From the NCBI GenBank assembly GCA_905215555.1, contig CAJMQU010000003.1, positions 1-64,000 of the forward strand: a stretch of DNA of 64,000 nucleotides, given 5' to 3'. The notes below the pieces were generated by a model, which did no database searches, was not told the origin of the DNA, and saw nothing but the letters and a program-made list of their open reading frames with translations. Shown in pieces: positions 1 through 8,857 of this stretch. Position numbers and translations under genes: made by a program. The stretch's first letter is position 1. Each line of letters opens with the position of its first letter. The stretch is from an uncultured bacterium (lineage in GTDB: Bacteria > Bacteroidota > Bacteroidia > Bacteroidales > Bacteroidaceae).

Positions 1-75
1 TGCGGTTTTATGAGATTCTGTGAAAGTATAAGTTCGAGAGCCTGTCTCTCCGCAAAAATAGAATGCAAATGAAAG

Positions 76-110
76 AAAATCCCTGTAAACTAACAATTTA
101 CGGGGATTTT
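76..110 (+). terminator. Rho-independent terminator
   Basis: A 14-nt arm at 76-89 pairs with 97-110 (one mismatch) around a short loop, and the second arm runs into a T-rich stretch. It lies outside the integrase gene and probably ends a transcript entering from the left, that is, from the flank of the element. Confidence 0.75.
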
Positions 111-116
111 TTATTT

Positions 117-202
117 TTGGTACATAGCAAAAATAAGCATATTAAAGCATTCTTTCGGTGTACTATTCGGTGTACCTTATTACCTTCAATGTCAGGTACA
201 CC
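117..202 (+). promoter_or_regulatory. Candidate integrase arm-type binding repeats
   Basis: The 10-mer TTCGGTGTAC occurs at 154-163 and again at 166-175. An inverted partner GGTACACC lies at 195-202, and a GGTAC half-site is at 119-123. This cluster sits 90-175 bp upstream of the tyrosine recombinase, where arm-type sites of an attachment region are normally found. The core crossover site cannot be assigned from this end alone. Confidence 0.45.
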
Positions 203-292
203 TATTTGGTGAATAATTCATTGTTTATTAGTATTTTGCATCTTGACTTGTTGCTCTTAGAAATTTAGTTTTGTGATTAAAAAACAAGTAAG

Positions 293-1516
293 ATGGAAAG
301 AACAACATTTTGTCTATTGTTCTACATTCGTAGGACGAAATTGAATCGGAACGGTGAGGCTCCGATAATGATGAGAATTACAGTGAATGGAGTCCGGGTT
401 GATGCTTCAGTGAAGAAAACAATTTTTCCGGAGTTCTGGAGTGCGGCAAAAGGAAAGGCTTTGGAAAAGAAACGGGAGTACAAGGAACTGAATTTGTATC
501 TTGACTCAATCCGCTTACGGATAATGAAGATTCAGCGTGAATTGGAGATAGAGGGTGTATCCGTTTCTGCCAATAGTGTCCTGGAGCGTTTCTTGCGTAA
601 GGATGCTCCCGTACAGCGTACTTTGTTTGAGGTCTTTCGGGAACATAATGATAAATGTGCTCAATTGTCTGGTACGGACATGGCACCTGCAACTGTACAG
701 CGTTATGAAACATCTTTGAAACATACCCAGGATTTTGTTTGGGAAACATATCATAAAAAAGACATTCTTTTGGGAGATGTTTCCCGTCAGTTTATTGAGG
801 ATTATGAGTTCTGGCTGAAGACAGAGAAAAAGTGTTGTCACAATACTGCTACTAAATATCTAAAGAACTTCAAGAAGATAATCCGTATAGCTTTGGCTAA
901 GGGATGGATGAAGAATGATCCATTTTCTGAAATAAAGTTCTCACTGGATAAAGTAGAACCGGATTTTTTGGAAGATTCGGAGATTCAAAAACTGATTTCA
1001 AAGGAGATTGATATTCCACGGTTGGGTCAGGTGCGTGATGTTTTTGTGTTCTGTTGCTTCACAGGTTTGGCTTTCTCGGATATTCATGATTTGAAAAAGG
1101 AACACATAGTAGAGGATTCGAACGGTGCCAAATGGATACGCAAAGGGAGACAGAAAACCAAAATTATGTGTAATATTCCATTGATGGAAGTGCCTTTGAA
1201 GATCCTGGGAAAGTATTCCACTAATGAATATTGTAAAAGTCGCGGTGTGCTTTTTCCTGTTCTTTGTAATCAAAAGATGAATGCGTATCTCAAGGAATTA
1301 GCTGATATTTGTGGCATTAAGAAAACATTGACGACTCATGTGGCGCGCCATACTTTCGCAACGTTTGCTTTGGCAAATGGTGTTTCCATTGAGAGTGTTG
1401 CTAAAATGTTGGGGTATACCAATGTTCAGATGACCCGTCATTATGCACGTGTGTTAGACCGTATGGTGATACGTGAGATGTCGCAGGTCAGAATGGATTT
1501 TCAATTATCTCTGTAA
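293..1516 (+). CDS. Tyrosine recombinase/integrase (Bacteroidales type)
   Basis: This 407-residue site-specific recombinase probably integrates and excises the outer element. It has an N-terminal arm-binding region, a SAM-like core-binding region around residues 110-210, and a C-terminal catalytic domain. The H-x-x-R box is at H349-R352 and the nucleophile is Y384, in the context GYTNVQMTRHYARV. At the usual first arginine the sequence reads TGLAFSDI, so that Arg is replaced by Ala. Many Bacteroidales integrases tolerate this; IntDOT also lacks Arg I. The gene is 180 bp from a terminator and from repeats that look like arm sites. It ends in TAA and no partner gene follows directly. Confidence 0.9.
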   Translation: MERTTFCLLFYIRRTKLNRNGEAPIMMRITVNGVRVDASVKKTIFPEFWSAAKGKALEKKREYKELNLYLDSIRLRIMKIQRELEIEGVSVSANSVLERFLRKDAPVQRTLFEVFREHNDKCAQLSGTDMAPATVQRYETSLKHTQDFVWETYHKKDILLGDVSRQFIEDYEFWLKTEKKCCHNTATKYLKNFKKIIRIALAKGWMKNDPFSEIKFSLDKVEPDFLEDSEIQKLISKEIDIPRLGQVRDVFVFCCFTGLAFSDIHDLKKEHIVEDSNGAKWIRKGRQKTKIMCNIPLMEVPLKILGKYSTNEYCKSRGVLFPVLCNQKMNAYLKELADICGIKKTLTTHVARHTFATFALANGVSIESVAKMLGYTNVQMTRHYARVLDRMVIREMSQVRMDFQLSL

Positions 1517-1600
1517 TGTGATTATAGAGTAAGTTTGTATTATATTTTTCTGTTTCTTCTTATCAAAAGATTCTTTTTAAACATATTCTTATAATTGTGA

Positions 1601-1746
1601 AATAGCCGGAATTACCCTCCGGCTATTTTTGTACCTCTTTGTCGGTTTCTGTCCTTTTTTGTCGGTTGCTCAACGGTTGAGTAACCAATGGCCTCATAAT
1701 AACTCTGTAATATTGCACCATAAATGATAAAAACAAGGTCAATATG
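1601..1746 (+). repeat. Left copy of a ~145-bp terminator-plus-leader unit
   Basis: The unit starts with a terminator hairpin (AATAGCCGG paired with CCGGCTATT, then a T run). It continues with a leader containing CTCAACGGTTGAGTAACCAA and ends at an ATG at 1744. A diverged second copy lies at 7879-8028, where the ATG is the start of a real helix-turn-helix gene. Here the ATG leads only into a short frame with no recognisable product, so this copy looks like the severed upstream half of a duplication. Confidence 0.8.
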
Positions 1747-2014
1747 TTAATGCTATCAATTTTACACAGGACAAAAAGACAAGCCCTTTTTTACGAAATG
1801 AATGTAAATAGCTGTATTAGTGCTAAATATTGGGTTGTACCGTTTTTTACCGGACAGCAATAAAAAACTTTGCAGAAGTTATCTGTTATATGAAAAATTT
1901 TGTAATTTCACGTTCGGTGAACATAGCAGGGACCGTTTGTGGTTCTTTGTAACTGGATATTATAAGGATACAACAGTTTCTGCTTAATTATTGTCTAAAC
2001 TTTAAAATTTTTTT

Positions 2015-3202
2015 ATGCATGCAATTTTAAATACATTCAAATCTGGAGTTGGTGATTGTGTATTTATGAGGCTGATAAAAGACGATGCCACGTTCAGTAT
2101 TATGATTGATTGTGGTAAGTATACGCCTGAAATAAATCTATTCATAAAAGAGAAACTGCATAAGCATATTGATCTTCTTATTGTTACACACATAGATGAT
2201 GATCATATAAATGGAGTATGTGAGATGCTTATTGCAATGCCAGAGATTACAATAGGTAAGATTTTTTATAATTGTTATCAGTTGTTATCTGGCGAGAAGA
2301 TAGCGGCACTAACCAAGATTGTTAGTAGTGATATTGAAATTCTAACCCAAAATCTCCCCAAGCAGCGTACTGATACAAACGGTAAAATAAATATGGAGCA
2401 TGCTTCTGTTCTTGCGTCAATCCTTTTGAAAAATCCACAATGGAACAGTGCTTGGGAGAAAACATTTTATATAGAGAACAGTTTGGAGCCATACCCATTG
2501 GGAGATGGTTTGGGGCAGTTGGTTTTTATTTCTCCAACAAGTTCTGAACTTAAAACGCTGGATATGAATTTTGCCCGTGAATATTTACGATTGACAAGAC
2601 ATGAGGTTATCAATGCACCTTTTGAGGGACGCGAAACTCTTTTCGAATTAGTCTCTCGACTTGTATCAATGAAAATTAGAGAAAGAGAATACGTCAAGAA
2701 GCAAAAAATTGCTGGCCTAATAGATAAATATTCAGTTGAGAGATGGAAAAAAGCTAAAGATTTTGAGCCGTCTGGTATAACGGATGAGAATAAAGGTTCT
2801 ATTGCATTTATTTGGGAGTACAAAGATACGAAAGTGCTTTTCATGGGGGATGCAGAACCTGATATTGTAAAAACTGCCATTGTGAATAAATATGGTAAGG
2901 TGGATAATATGAAAGCCATAAAGGTATCTCATCATGGAAGTAAGCATAGCACCAGCAAAGAACTGATGGAAGTAATAGACAGCTTTGATTATTTTATTAC
3001 AGGCGGTTCGGTTGGCGATAAGCCTTCAATGGAGACTTTGGTTAAGATAGTGGACAGAGGTGATAATAAAGTACGGACTATTCACTATAACTATGATAGA
3101 AATATCTTGATGAAAGATATGGCATCTGATGAATCTGTAGAATTACGACAAAAATATAATTTCCAAATCGATACAAATAATGAACTTGAATTTGAATATT
3201 GA
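2015..3202 (+). CDS. ComEC-like metallo-beta-lactamase-fold hydrolase, defence-associated
   Basis: A 395-residue metal-dependent hydrolase of the MBL fold. The metal motif reads T-H59-I-D-D-D-H64, the H-x-D-x-D-H form of ComEC/Rec2-type MBL proteins. A later metal ligand region is GDA around D279, followed by the typical VSHHGSK box at residues 304-310. There is no signal peptide or membrane segment, so it is cytosolic and is not a DNA-uptake ComEC. Its stop overlaps the start of the next gene by 23 bp, which implies translational coupling to the protease-STAND protein. MBL hydrolase plus trypsin-like protease plus STAND ATPase matches the reported content of type I AVAST anti-phage systems. 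Its substrate is unknown. Confidence 0.85.
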   Translation: MHAILNTFKSGVGDCVFMRLIKDDATFSIMIDCGKYTPEINLFIKEKLHKHIDLLIVTHIDDDHINGVCEMLIAMPEITIGKIFYNCYQLLSGEKIAALTKIVSSDIEILTQNLPKQRTDTNGKINMEHASVLASILLKNPQWNSAWEKTFYIENSLEPYPLGDGLGQLVFISPTSSELKTLDMNFAREYLRLTRHEVINAPFEGRETLFELVSRLVSMKIREREYVKKQKIAGLIDKYSVERWKKAKDFEPSGITDENKGSIAFIWEYKDTKVLFMGDAEPDIVKTAIVNKYGKVDNMKAIKVSHHGSKHSTSKELMEVIDSFDYFITGGSVGDKPSMETLVKIVDRGDNKVRTIHYNYDRNILMKDMASDESVELRQKYNFQIDTNNELEFEY

Positions 3203-6200
3203 CAATTATGGCGGTAAGTCAGTTGTGCCAGTTAAATGCAGAGAAGTGCAAGGTACTGCTTTTTATATAGGCAATGGATATTTATTAACTGCTTATCATG
3301 TGGTTTCTGATGCAGAATACGATCGTTCTTCAATCATAGTCACTATAGATGGTAAAGATGTATTATGTGAGTTAATGAAGATAGGGGACATTATGGATGT
3401 TGCCTTACTGAGATGTCTTGAGCCAATAGATGAAAATCTTATTGAGAAGATTCCATTACTTAATACAGAGTTCAAGAAAGGACTGGATTTGGAAATCATT
3501 GGTTACCCTCAGGAAATAGGTAATGGTATAGATTACTTTGGTGTTAGTGTACGTAACGTTAGAAACCTCAGTAATCATACCCTGGGATTCGATATAGTTG
3601 TTCAAAGAACTGATGCTTTTGGTTTTTATTCGTATTCTGGTTTTTCTGGTTCTCCTGTGTTAAATGAGTTTGGATATGCCATTGGGGTTGTGACAGATCA
3701 ATTGCATAGGTCATTGGGCTATACGTCTATAAATTCAATTGTACAAGCTCTTCCCAAAGAGGTTAATGTTGAAAATAATGCTGATGAATTTGATTCTCGG
3801 CCTTATGGAATAGGTACTTGTATAAAAGCGACAGAGGAATCTCTAAAGAAGATGAGTTCTAGATATAGAGAAGATTTGCATTCTGAGGATTTAGAGTTAG
3901 AGAAGAATATCCGATTATTTTGTGGTTTAGATATAAAAGAGGAACAAGAGGAACTCAGAATCAAATACTGTAACTGGTACGACACTCTTCCAGAGAACTA
4001 TAAGGAGTTTTGTAAAGCACATTCTGCATTTATTCATTATCTGTCTACGGGTGAGAGAAATAAGGATTTCTATCTGGATTTAGAGAGGATTGGGTCATGC
4101 AGAGACCCTAGATACCATGAGGATTATTTTATCAGAGGCTACTATCATAATGTCCTGCAAGACTTAATGGATGAATTGCAGGATGTTCAAGATAAGGAAA
4201 TGCTCAGCAAGAGGAGGCTATTGTACATTACAGGTGATGCAGGATATGGAAAAACGCACCATCTTTGCCATATAACGAATAAGTTGTGCAAAGAGGTTAA
4301 TATATATTTGTTCTTTGGTACTGAGTTTAGTACCATGGAAGATCCGTTGAGAACAATAGCGACTATAAGACGTTGGGAAGATGTTGATTACATGAAAGTC
4401 CTAAACAATGAAGTTGCCAAAAAAGGAAAATATGCAATATTCATAATTGATGCTCTTAATGAAGGTGAGGGTACTTTTTATTGGAAAGAAAAACTACCAC
4501 AAATTGTAGAAACATTCAGAACTTATCAGAATATAAAACTCATAGTTTCCGTAAGAACAATGGAGTCAGATGATGAACTGCATACGATATTGAATGCGAG
4601 CGATTGGGAAAAACTGGATTTAGGCGGATTCAGTAATACTAAAGCTGCATTACAGAAATATTTTAAGGTTTATGGCATCTATGAGGATCCTGAGATATAT
4701 TCTAATTGCAAAGAGTTTACAAACCCCTTGCTCTTGAAAATATTTTGCGAGTCATTCTATTTGTTGCCAATAGATAAGCGAAAAGAGATTGATATTCTGC
4801 TGTTGTATAATCTGTATTTCCGCAAGTGCAATAAAAATGTATCAAGATGGACAGATGAAGATCCGCAGCGGGATGTTACTACCACTTTGATGTACAGTAT
4901 CGGCAGAAGGTCTCTTGAAAAATACCATTGCTGTGACATTCCCCGTAGGATAGCAATTAGAATAGCAAACAAAATATGTCGCAACAGACTATGGTCTAAT
5001 AATCTTTATCATAGTGCTGTCAAGGAAAACCTTCTTATGGAGTATGGAACTATAGACGGTTATCAGTTTACAACATTCCAATATGATAATATGGGCGATT
5101 ATGTGCGTGCAACGAATCTATTCGTACAGGATAAGACTGACGAAGAACGTTTTGAGCACATAAAAAGATTGCTTGGTTATTGTGCTCAAGGAACAATGAC
5201 CCAAAAAGAAAAAGTAAAGATGTTAAACACTGTAACGGCTTTTCTATCTGTATGGAACCCAGATGAAAAGTTGTGGAATAAACCAGATTTTAAGGGCGGT
5301 CTTATGAGAGCCTGTCTGATTCGCAGTCTTTCTACAAGAAATTTAGCATCTGGTAAAAATACACTACATCCTGAATTTGTCCAAAACATCTTAAAAGAGG
5401 ATGAAAATCTCTTAAATGTTATTCGTGTTTTTGAGCAGTTTAATCTGTACAAAACGTTGCTAATGCCTTATCTTCATGATAGACTGATGACGATGAGTAT
5501 GCTTGAAAGAGATGAAAAATGGACAATTGGAGTAAATGGACTTTTAGATAGCTACAGACTTTCTTATACGATAAATAGTGTTTCTTTAAAGACTGCTGAA
5601 GATATTAAAATATATGTATGGCTGTTGTGCTGGATGTTCACTTCTTCGCATCCCAATCTTCGTATCCGTATGATACGCGTCGTGCGTTCATTGATGTCAA
5701 AGCAACCCTTGTTGTGCAAAGATATTATTGATGTTTTCTATTTGGTGAATGATCCTTACGTGTTATCTGGAGTATATGCAGCGATTTATGGTGTGTTATT
5801 GACAAATCGAGACGGGCAACTTACACACAATGTCGCAGAACGGATTTATAAATACCATTATGAGAATCAAGTAAAAATTCCATCTGATATTGATGGACGT
5901 ATATGGACTCTGAAAATATTGGAGTACAATAATCACATCAATCCTGAAGACGATTTCTGGAATAATTCCCAGCCTCCTTATAAGCCAGCTGAAGATTTGA
6001 TTACATATCCGACAACAGAAACTTTTGGTGATGATTATTTTGGTCCGGAGGGCGGTGCTTATTGTTTGAGGCATTCTTTGTTTGCATGGGATTTTAACAG
6101 ATATATAATTGGCACAAATAGTAACAATGAATCGAAAACTTTTATCTTCAACGATAGAAAAATATTGTTAGATGATATAACAAAAGCTGTTGCCTATCGT

Positions 6201-7394
6201 ATAAAACACGTTTACGGGTATTCCGAGATTTTATCAGAATATGATAAGAGCGTAGAGTGGGGGGACAGGCACTATCATTTGAAAGAGAGAATAGGCAAGA
6301 AATATCAGTGGATAGCATTAGGAGAGGTAAAGGCTTATCTTTGTGACATCTGTAAGATGACTAAGAACAGGTTTACAGAAGAACTAGCCGAAATTCCTTA
6401 TCCATGGTATGCTGATAGATCATTCTATTTTGATCCAACACTAAAGGTCGTTGAGAATCAAATAGTGCTAGATAATGAGATGTTTGACTATTTGCCATCT
6501 GAAAACTTGTTTGACATTACAGATGGTAGAGAATGGTTAGATTCAAGAGAGGTGTTACCTTCTTTAAATATTATCTTGAGAGACCGAAATCAGTGCGAGT
6601 GGGTCGTTATCGTAGGTTATCAGAAATATACCCAAGAGAAAGATGGTGAGAAACGAGAGTCTTTCATATACTATGCCCCTTGTCTTGTGAAGGATACTGA
6701 CGATTGCGCTAACAAGTTTGAATCATGGGCAAAGGAACAGGATTTTTATGGTCGTTGGATGCCAGAGAGCACTGGCAACTATGAGTTTATATGGAATGAA
6801 TATCCTTGGGCGGATACATTCAAACAGATAAAAAATGATGAGGTAGAGATATGGGGGCATAAAGCGCCATGCAATATAAAACTTCCATATAGTGCCCAAT
6901 TACAAGAGGATAGGGTTGCAATAGATGACGAAGATGACATAAAATCAACAGTATATATGCCTTTATCGGAATTTTACGAGATGTTTGGACTTTATAATGC
7001 GGAGCGTGGAGTGGTTCGCAATAATGATGGATACATCATTGCACTCAACCGGAATATACCAGGAGACGCTTTTGATGGACTTGTGATTCGAAGAGATTAT
7101 CTTAATAAATTTCTAGCAGAAGAAGGATACTCTTTATTCTTTTGTAATCTGGGCGAAAAACAACTATGGTCAGACACCAACCTGATTGATATGCAGAGGC
7201 TCAGTAGCTGTTGCAAATACATGCATGTGGGTGAAGTCGAAGTTATACAACCAATGAAAGACGAGCGTGATTTCCATCCTTCTTCATCAAAGGAAGAGAA
7301 TAAAATCTTCTCAGGTATAAACATTGAAGATTGGCTATCGTTGGAGAATGATGATAGTGCAAAATATTTGATTGAAAAATTGAAGAATAATTAA
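3180..7394 (+). CDS. Trypsin-like protease fused to STAND/NACHT-type ATPase, likely anti-phage sensor
   Basis: A 1404-residue fusion. Residues 1-200 form a trypsin-like serine protease with a complete triad: H40 in LLTAYHVV, D73 in MDVALLR and S156 in GFSGSP. A P-loop ATPase follows, with Walker A G352-D-A-G-Y-G-K358-T359 and Walker B YAIFIIDALNE around D424, then a long helical C-terminal region of the kind used for ligand sensing in STAND proteins. No membrane segments or signal peptide are seen. ATG 3180 lies inside the end of the MBL gene. In characterised AVAST type I systems the protease and STAND parts are usually described as separate genes, so the fusion is notable. Function is inferred from architecture; the trigger and protease target are unknown. 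Confidence 0.85.
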   Translation: MNLNLNIDNYGGKSVVPVKCREVQGTAFYIGNGYLLTAYHVVSDAEYDRSSIIVTIDGKDVLCELMKIGDIMDVALLRCLEPIDENLIEKIPLLNTEFKKGLDLEIIGYPQEIGNGIDYFGVSVRNVRNLSNHTLGFDIVVQRTDAFGFYSYSGFSGSPVLNEFGYAIGVVTDQLHRSLGYTSINSIVQALPKEVNVENNADEFDSRPYGIGTCIKATEESLKKMSSRYREDLHSEDLELEKNIRLFCGLDIKEEQEELRIKYCNWYDTLPENYKEFCKAHSAFIHYLSTGERNKDFYLDLERIGSCRDPRYHEDYFIRGYYHNVLQDLMDELQDVQDKEMLSKRRLLYITGDAGYGKTHHLCHITNKLCKEVNIYLFFGTEFSTMEDPLRTIATIRRWEDVDYMKVLNNEVAKKGKYAIFIIDALNEGEGTFYWKEKLPQIVETFRTYQNIKLIVSVRTMESDDELHTILNASDWEKLDLGGFSNTKAALQKYFKVYGIYEDPEIYSNCKEFTNPLLLKIFCESFYLLPIDKRKEIDILLLYNLYFRKCNKNVSRWTDEDPQRDVTTTLMYSIGRRSLEKYHCCDIPRRIAIRIANKICRNRLWSNNLYHSAVKENLLMEYGTIDGYQFTTFQYDNMGDYVRATNLFVQDKTDEERFEHIKRLLGYCAQGTMTQKEKVKMLNTVTAFLSVWNPDEKLWNKPDFKGGLMRACLIRSLSTRNLASGKNTLHPEFVQNILKEDENLLNVIRVFEQFNLYKTLLMPYLHDRLMTMSMLERDEKWTIGVNGLLDSYRLSYTINSVSLKTAEDIKIYVWLLCWMFTSSHPNLRIRMIRVVRSLMSKQPLLCKDIIDVFYLVNDPYVLSGVYAAIYGVLLTNRDGQLTHNVAERIYKYHYENQVKIPSDIDGRIWTLKILEYNNHINPEDDFWNNSQPPYKPAEDLITYPTTETFGDDYFGPEGGAYCLRHSLFAWDFNRYIIGTNSNNESKTFIFNDRKILLDDITKAVAYRIKHVYGYSEILSEYDKSVEWGDRHYHLKERIGKKYQWIALGEVKAYLCDICKMTKNRFTEELAEIPYPWYADRSFYFDPTLKVVENQIVLDNEMFDYLPSENLFDITDGREWLDSREVLPSLNIILRDRNQCEWVVIVGYQKYTQEKDGEKRESFIYYAPCLVKDTDDCANKFESWAKEQDFYGRWMPESTGNYEFIWNEYPWADTFKQIKNDEVEIWGHKAPCNIKLPYSAQLQEDRVAIDDEDDIKSTVYMPLSEFYEMFGLYNAERGVVRNNDGYIIALNRNIPGDAFDGLVIRRDYLNKFLAEEGYSLFFCNLGEKQLWSDTNLIDMQRLSSCCKYMHVGEVEVIQPMKDERDFHPSSSKEENKIFSGINIEDWLSLENDDSAKYLIEKLKNN

Positions 7395-7878
7395 CTGATG
7401 TGTCGAGGTATAATACTGCCCCTTGATCTACTAAAAATCAGAACAGGACTCTGAGACAAGATTGTTATCAATCCTTGTCCTTGTTGTCGTTTTTGTGGTT
7501 ATAAGATGTAGCGGATTTAGCTAATCGCCATATTTGTAGATAGCTATATTTTATTGACCTCATGTTAAATATGTATCTGTAATCATATTTTGTAGATAAA
7601 AAAAGAATAATGTTTTCCTAATAGTAAAAACAATGTATTTTTATATAACTCCCTGAATACAAGGTGAATATAGAGTGTTTAAAAGATGTAGGTAACGATT
7701 TGGTGATGGAAGTCCTGCTTCGGGTTACACTGCTTTGCATAGTTTCAAATAACTCATATACAAATGTAGGCAATATTTAGAATATAGCAAAATATACTGC
7801 CATTTATTTTTAGTATAAATCTGATTATTAATATATTAATAATTAAGGCATAACTTATTAATGCCTATTTATTATTGG
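7395..7878. other. Non-coding gap downstream of the protease-STAND gene
   Basis: This AT-rich stretch of 484 bp holds no convincing gene on either strand, and I see no clear terminator directly after the STAND gene. It separates the defence cassette from the right-hand copy of the terminator-plus-leader repeat. Confidence 0.5.
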
Positions 7879-8028
7879 ATAGCCGGGGGCAGTGTCTCCT
7901 GGCTATTTTTTTATCCCAAATTGGCGTTTTCTGTCTTTTTTTGGCGTTTGCTCAACGGTTGAGTAACCAATGGCCTTATAATATCTCCGTAATATTGCAC
8001 CATAAACAATAAAAATAAGGTCATTATG
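7879..8028 (+). repeat. Right copy of the ~145-bp terminator-plus-leader unit
   Basis: It has the same order of parts as 1601-1746: a terminator hairpin with ATAGCCGG and GGCTAT arms, a T run, the leader with CTCAACGGTTGAGTAACCAA, and an ATG at its end (8026). It is clearly homologous, with scattered substitutions and small indels. This copy is connected to an intact gene, so it is probably the ancestral location. Confidence 0.8.
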
Positions 8029-8322
8029 AATAACAGAAGAACTGCACTGGGTGGACAGACAAACCACATGCTTAGTGCTATACTCGCTAAAGTTACCAAC
8101 ATTGAAAAGTTATTGGCTCCTGCCGTCCATAATTTGCCTGACAGTGAGATACTGGACTCAAAAGGTGTACGCCTGCTCACCAAGATGTCGGACAGGACAC
8201 TTTTAAGACGACGTAATGACGGGACACTCCCCTTTCACAGAGACAAGGGGAAGATATATTACCGTCGATCGGATGTACTCCGTGCCATGTTGCTGGAAAA
8301 AGAAGAACACTCTAAAAAATAA
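8026..8322 (+). CDS. Helix-turn-helix (excisionase-like) DNA-binding protein
   Basis: This 98-residue protein resembles the small HTH_17/excisionase-like proteins common next to integrases in Bacteroidales mobile elements. The N-terminal half is a short helical stretch. The C-terminal half contains LLTKMSDRTLLRRRNDGTLP, a winged-helix DNA-binding core, then a basic KIYYRRSDV strand. It likely acts as a regulator or recombination directionality factor. It starts at the end of the right repeat unit and is followed 5 bp later by another small gene, so the pair is probably one operon. Confidence 0.75.
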   Translation: MNNRRTALGGQTNHMLSAILAKVTNIEKLLAPAVHNLPDSEILDSKGVRLLTKMSDRTLLRRRNDGTLPFHRDKGKIYYRRSDVLRAMLLEKEEHSKK

Positions 8323-8327
8323 GCGTT

Positions 8328-8657
8328 ATGAAGAAGATGATTAAAATTGAAAGCAGTTCATTCGCTGCGCTTGTGAGAAGTTATAAGAAGTCGTTGAACA
8401 TGCTGGCCGTCCTGCAACATATCTGTCAGGAAAATGACGTGGCGCTTTCCATGCTACCCGATGAAGTTTGCGAACTGATAAATCTCGATTTAGCAGAGAT
8501 TGAGAAACAGCGTTTAAGTGGACGGTTACGTTTTGCAGAAGAAGAGAACGGGACAAAGCATTATTCGATTGTGGACATTATCAACCTGAAAGACTCGATT
8601 GACTGGAAGGTAATCAACAAGCAAGTGGAAAGTCTTTCTTTTGAGGAAGAAATATGA
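8328..8657 (+). CDS. Small ICE-type protein, probable DNA-binding partner
   Basis: This 109-residue protein is mostly helical. Its C-terminal stretch RLSGRLRFAEEENGTKHYSI has the spacing of the minor wing in the excisionase-like protein upstream. Pairs of such small genes are frequent behind integrases of Bacteroidales elements. It is 5 bp downstream of the HTH gene and ends in TGA. No enzymatic motif is visible and a specific function cannot be assigned. Confidence 0.6.
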   Translation: MKKMIKIESSSFAALVRSYKKSLNMLAVLQHICQENDVALSMLPDEVCELINLDLAEIEKQRLSGRLRFAEEENGTKHYSIVDIINLKDSIDWKVINKQVESLSFEEEI

Positions 8658-8857
8658 AGTTATGTATCTTAGTAGGATAAAAGAATAGCTGACAAAATCG
8701 AACTTATCAGAGTGTCAGCTATTTTTTTCTATAAATACATTTTCAACTTTCTATAAACTCCTTAAATAGTTATGTATATCTTCTTTTCAAATCACAATAT
8801 CCAGAAAACTTTTTGTAGATTTGCCACAAAGTAAGTTTCAGTCCAATTTATTATGCC

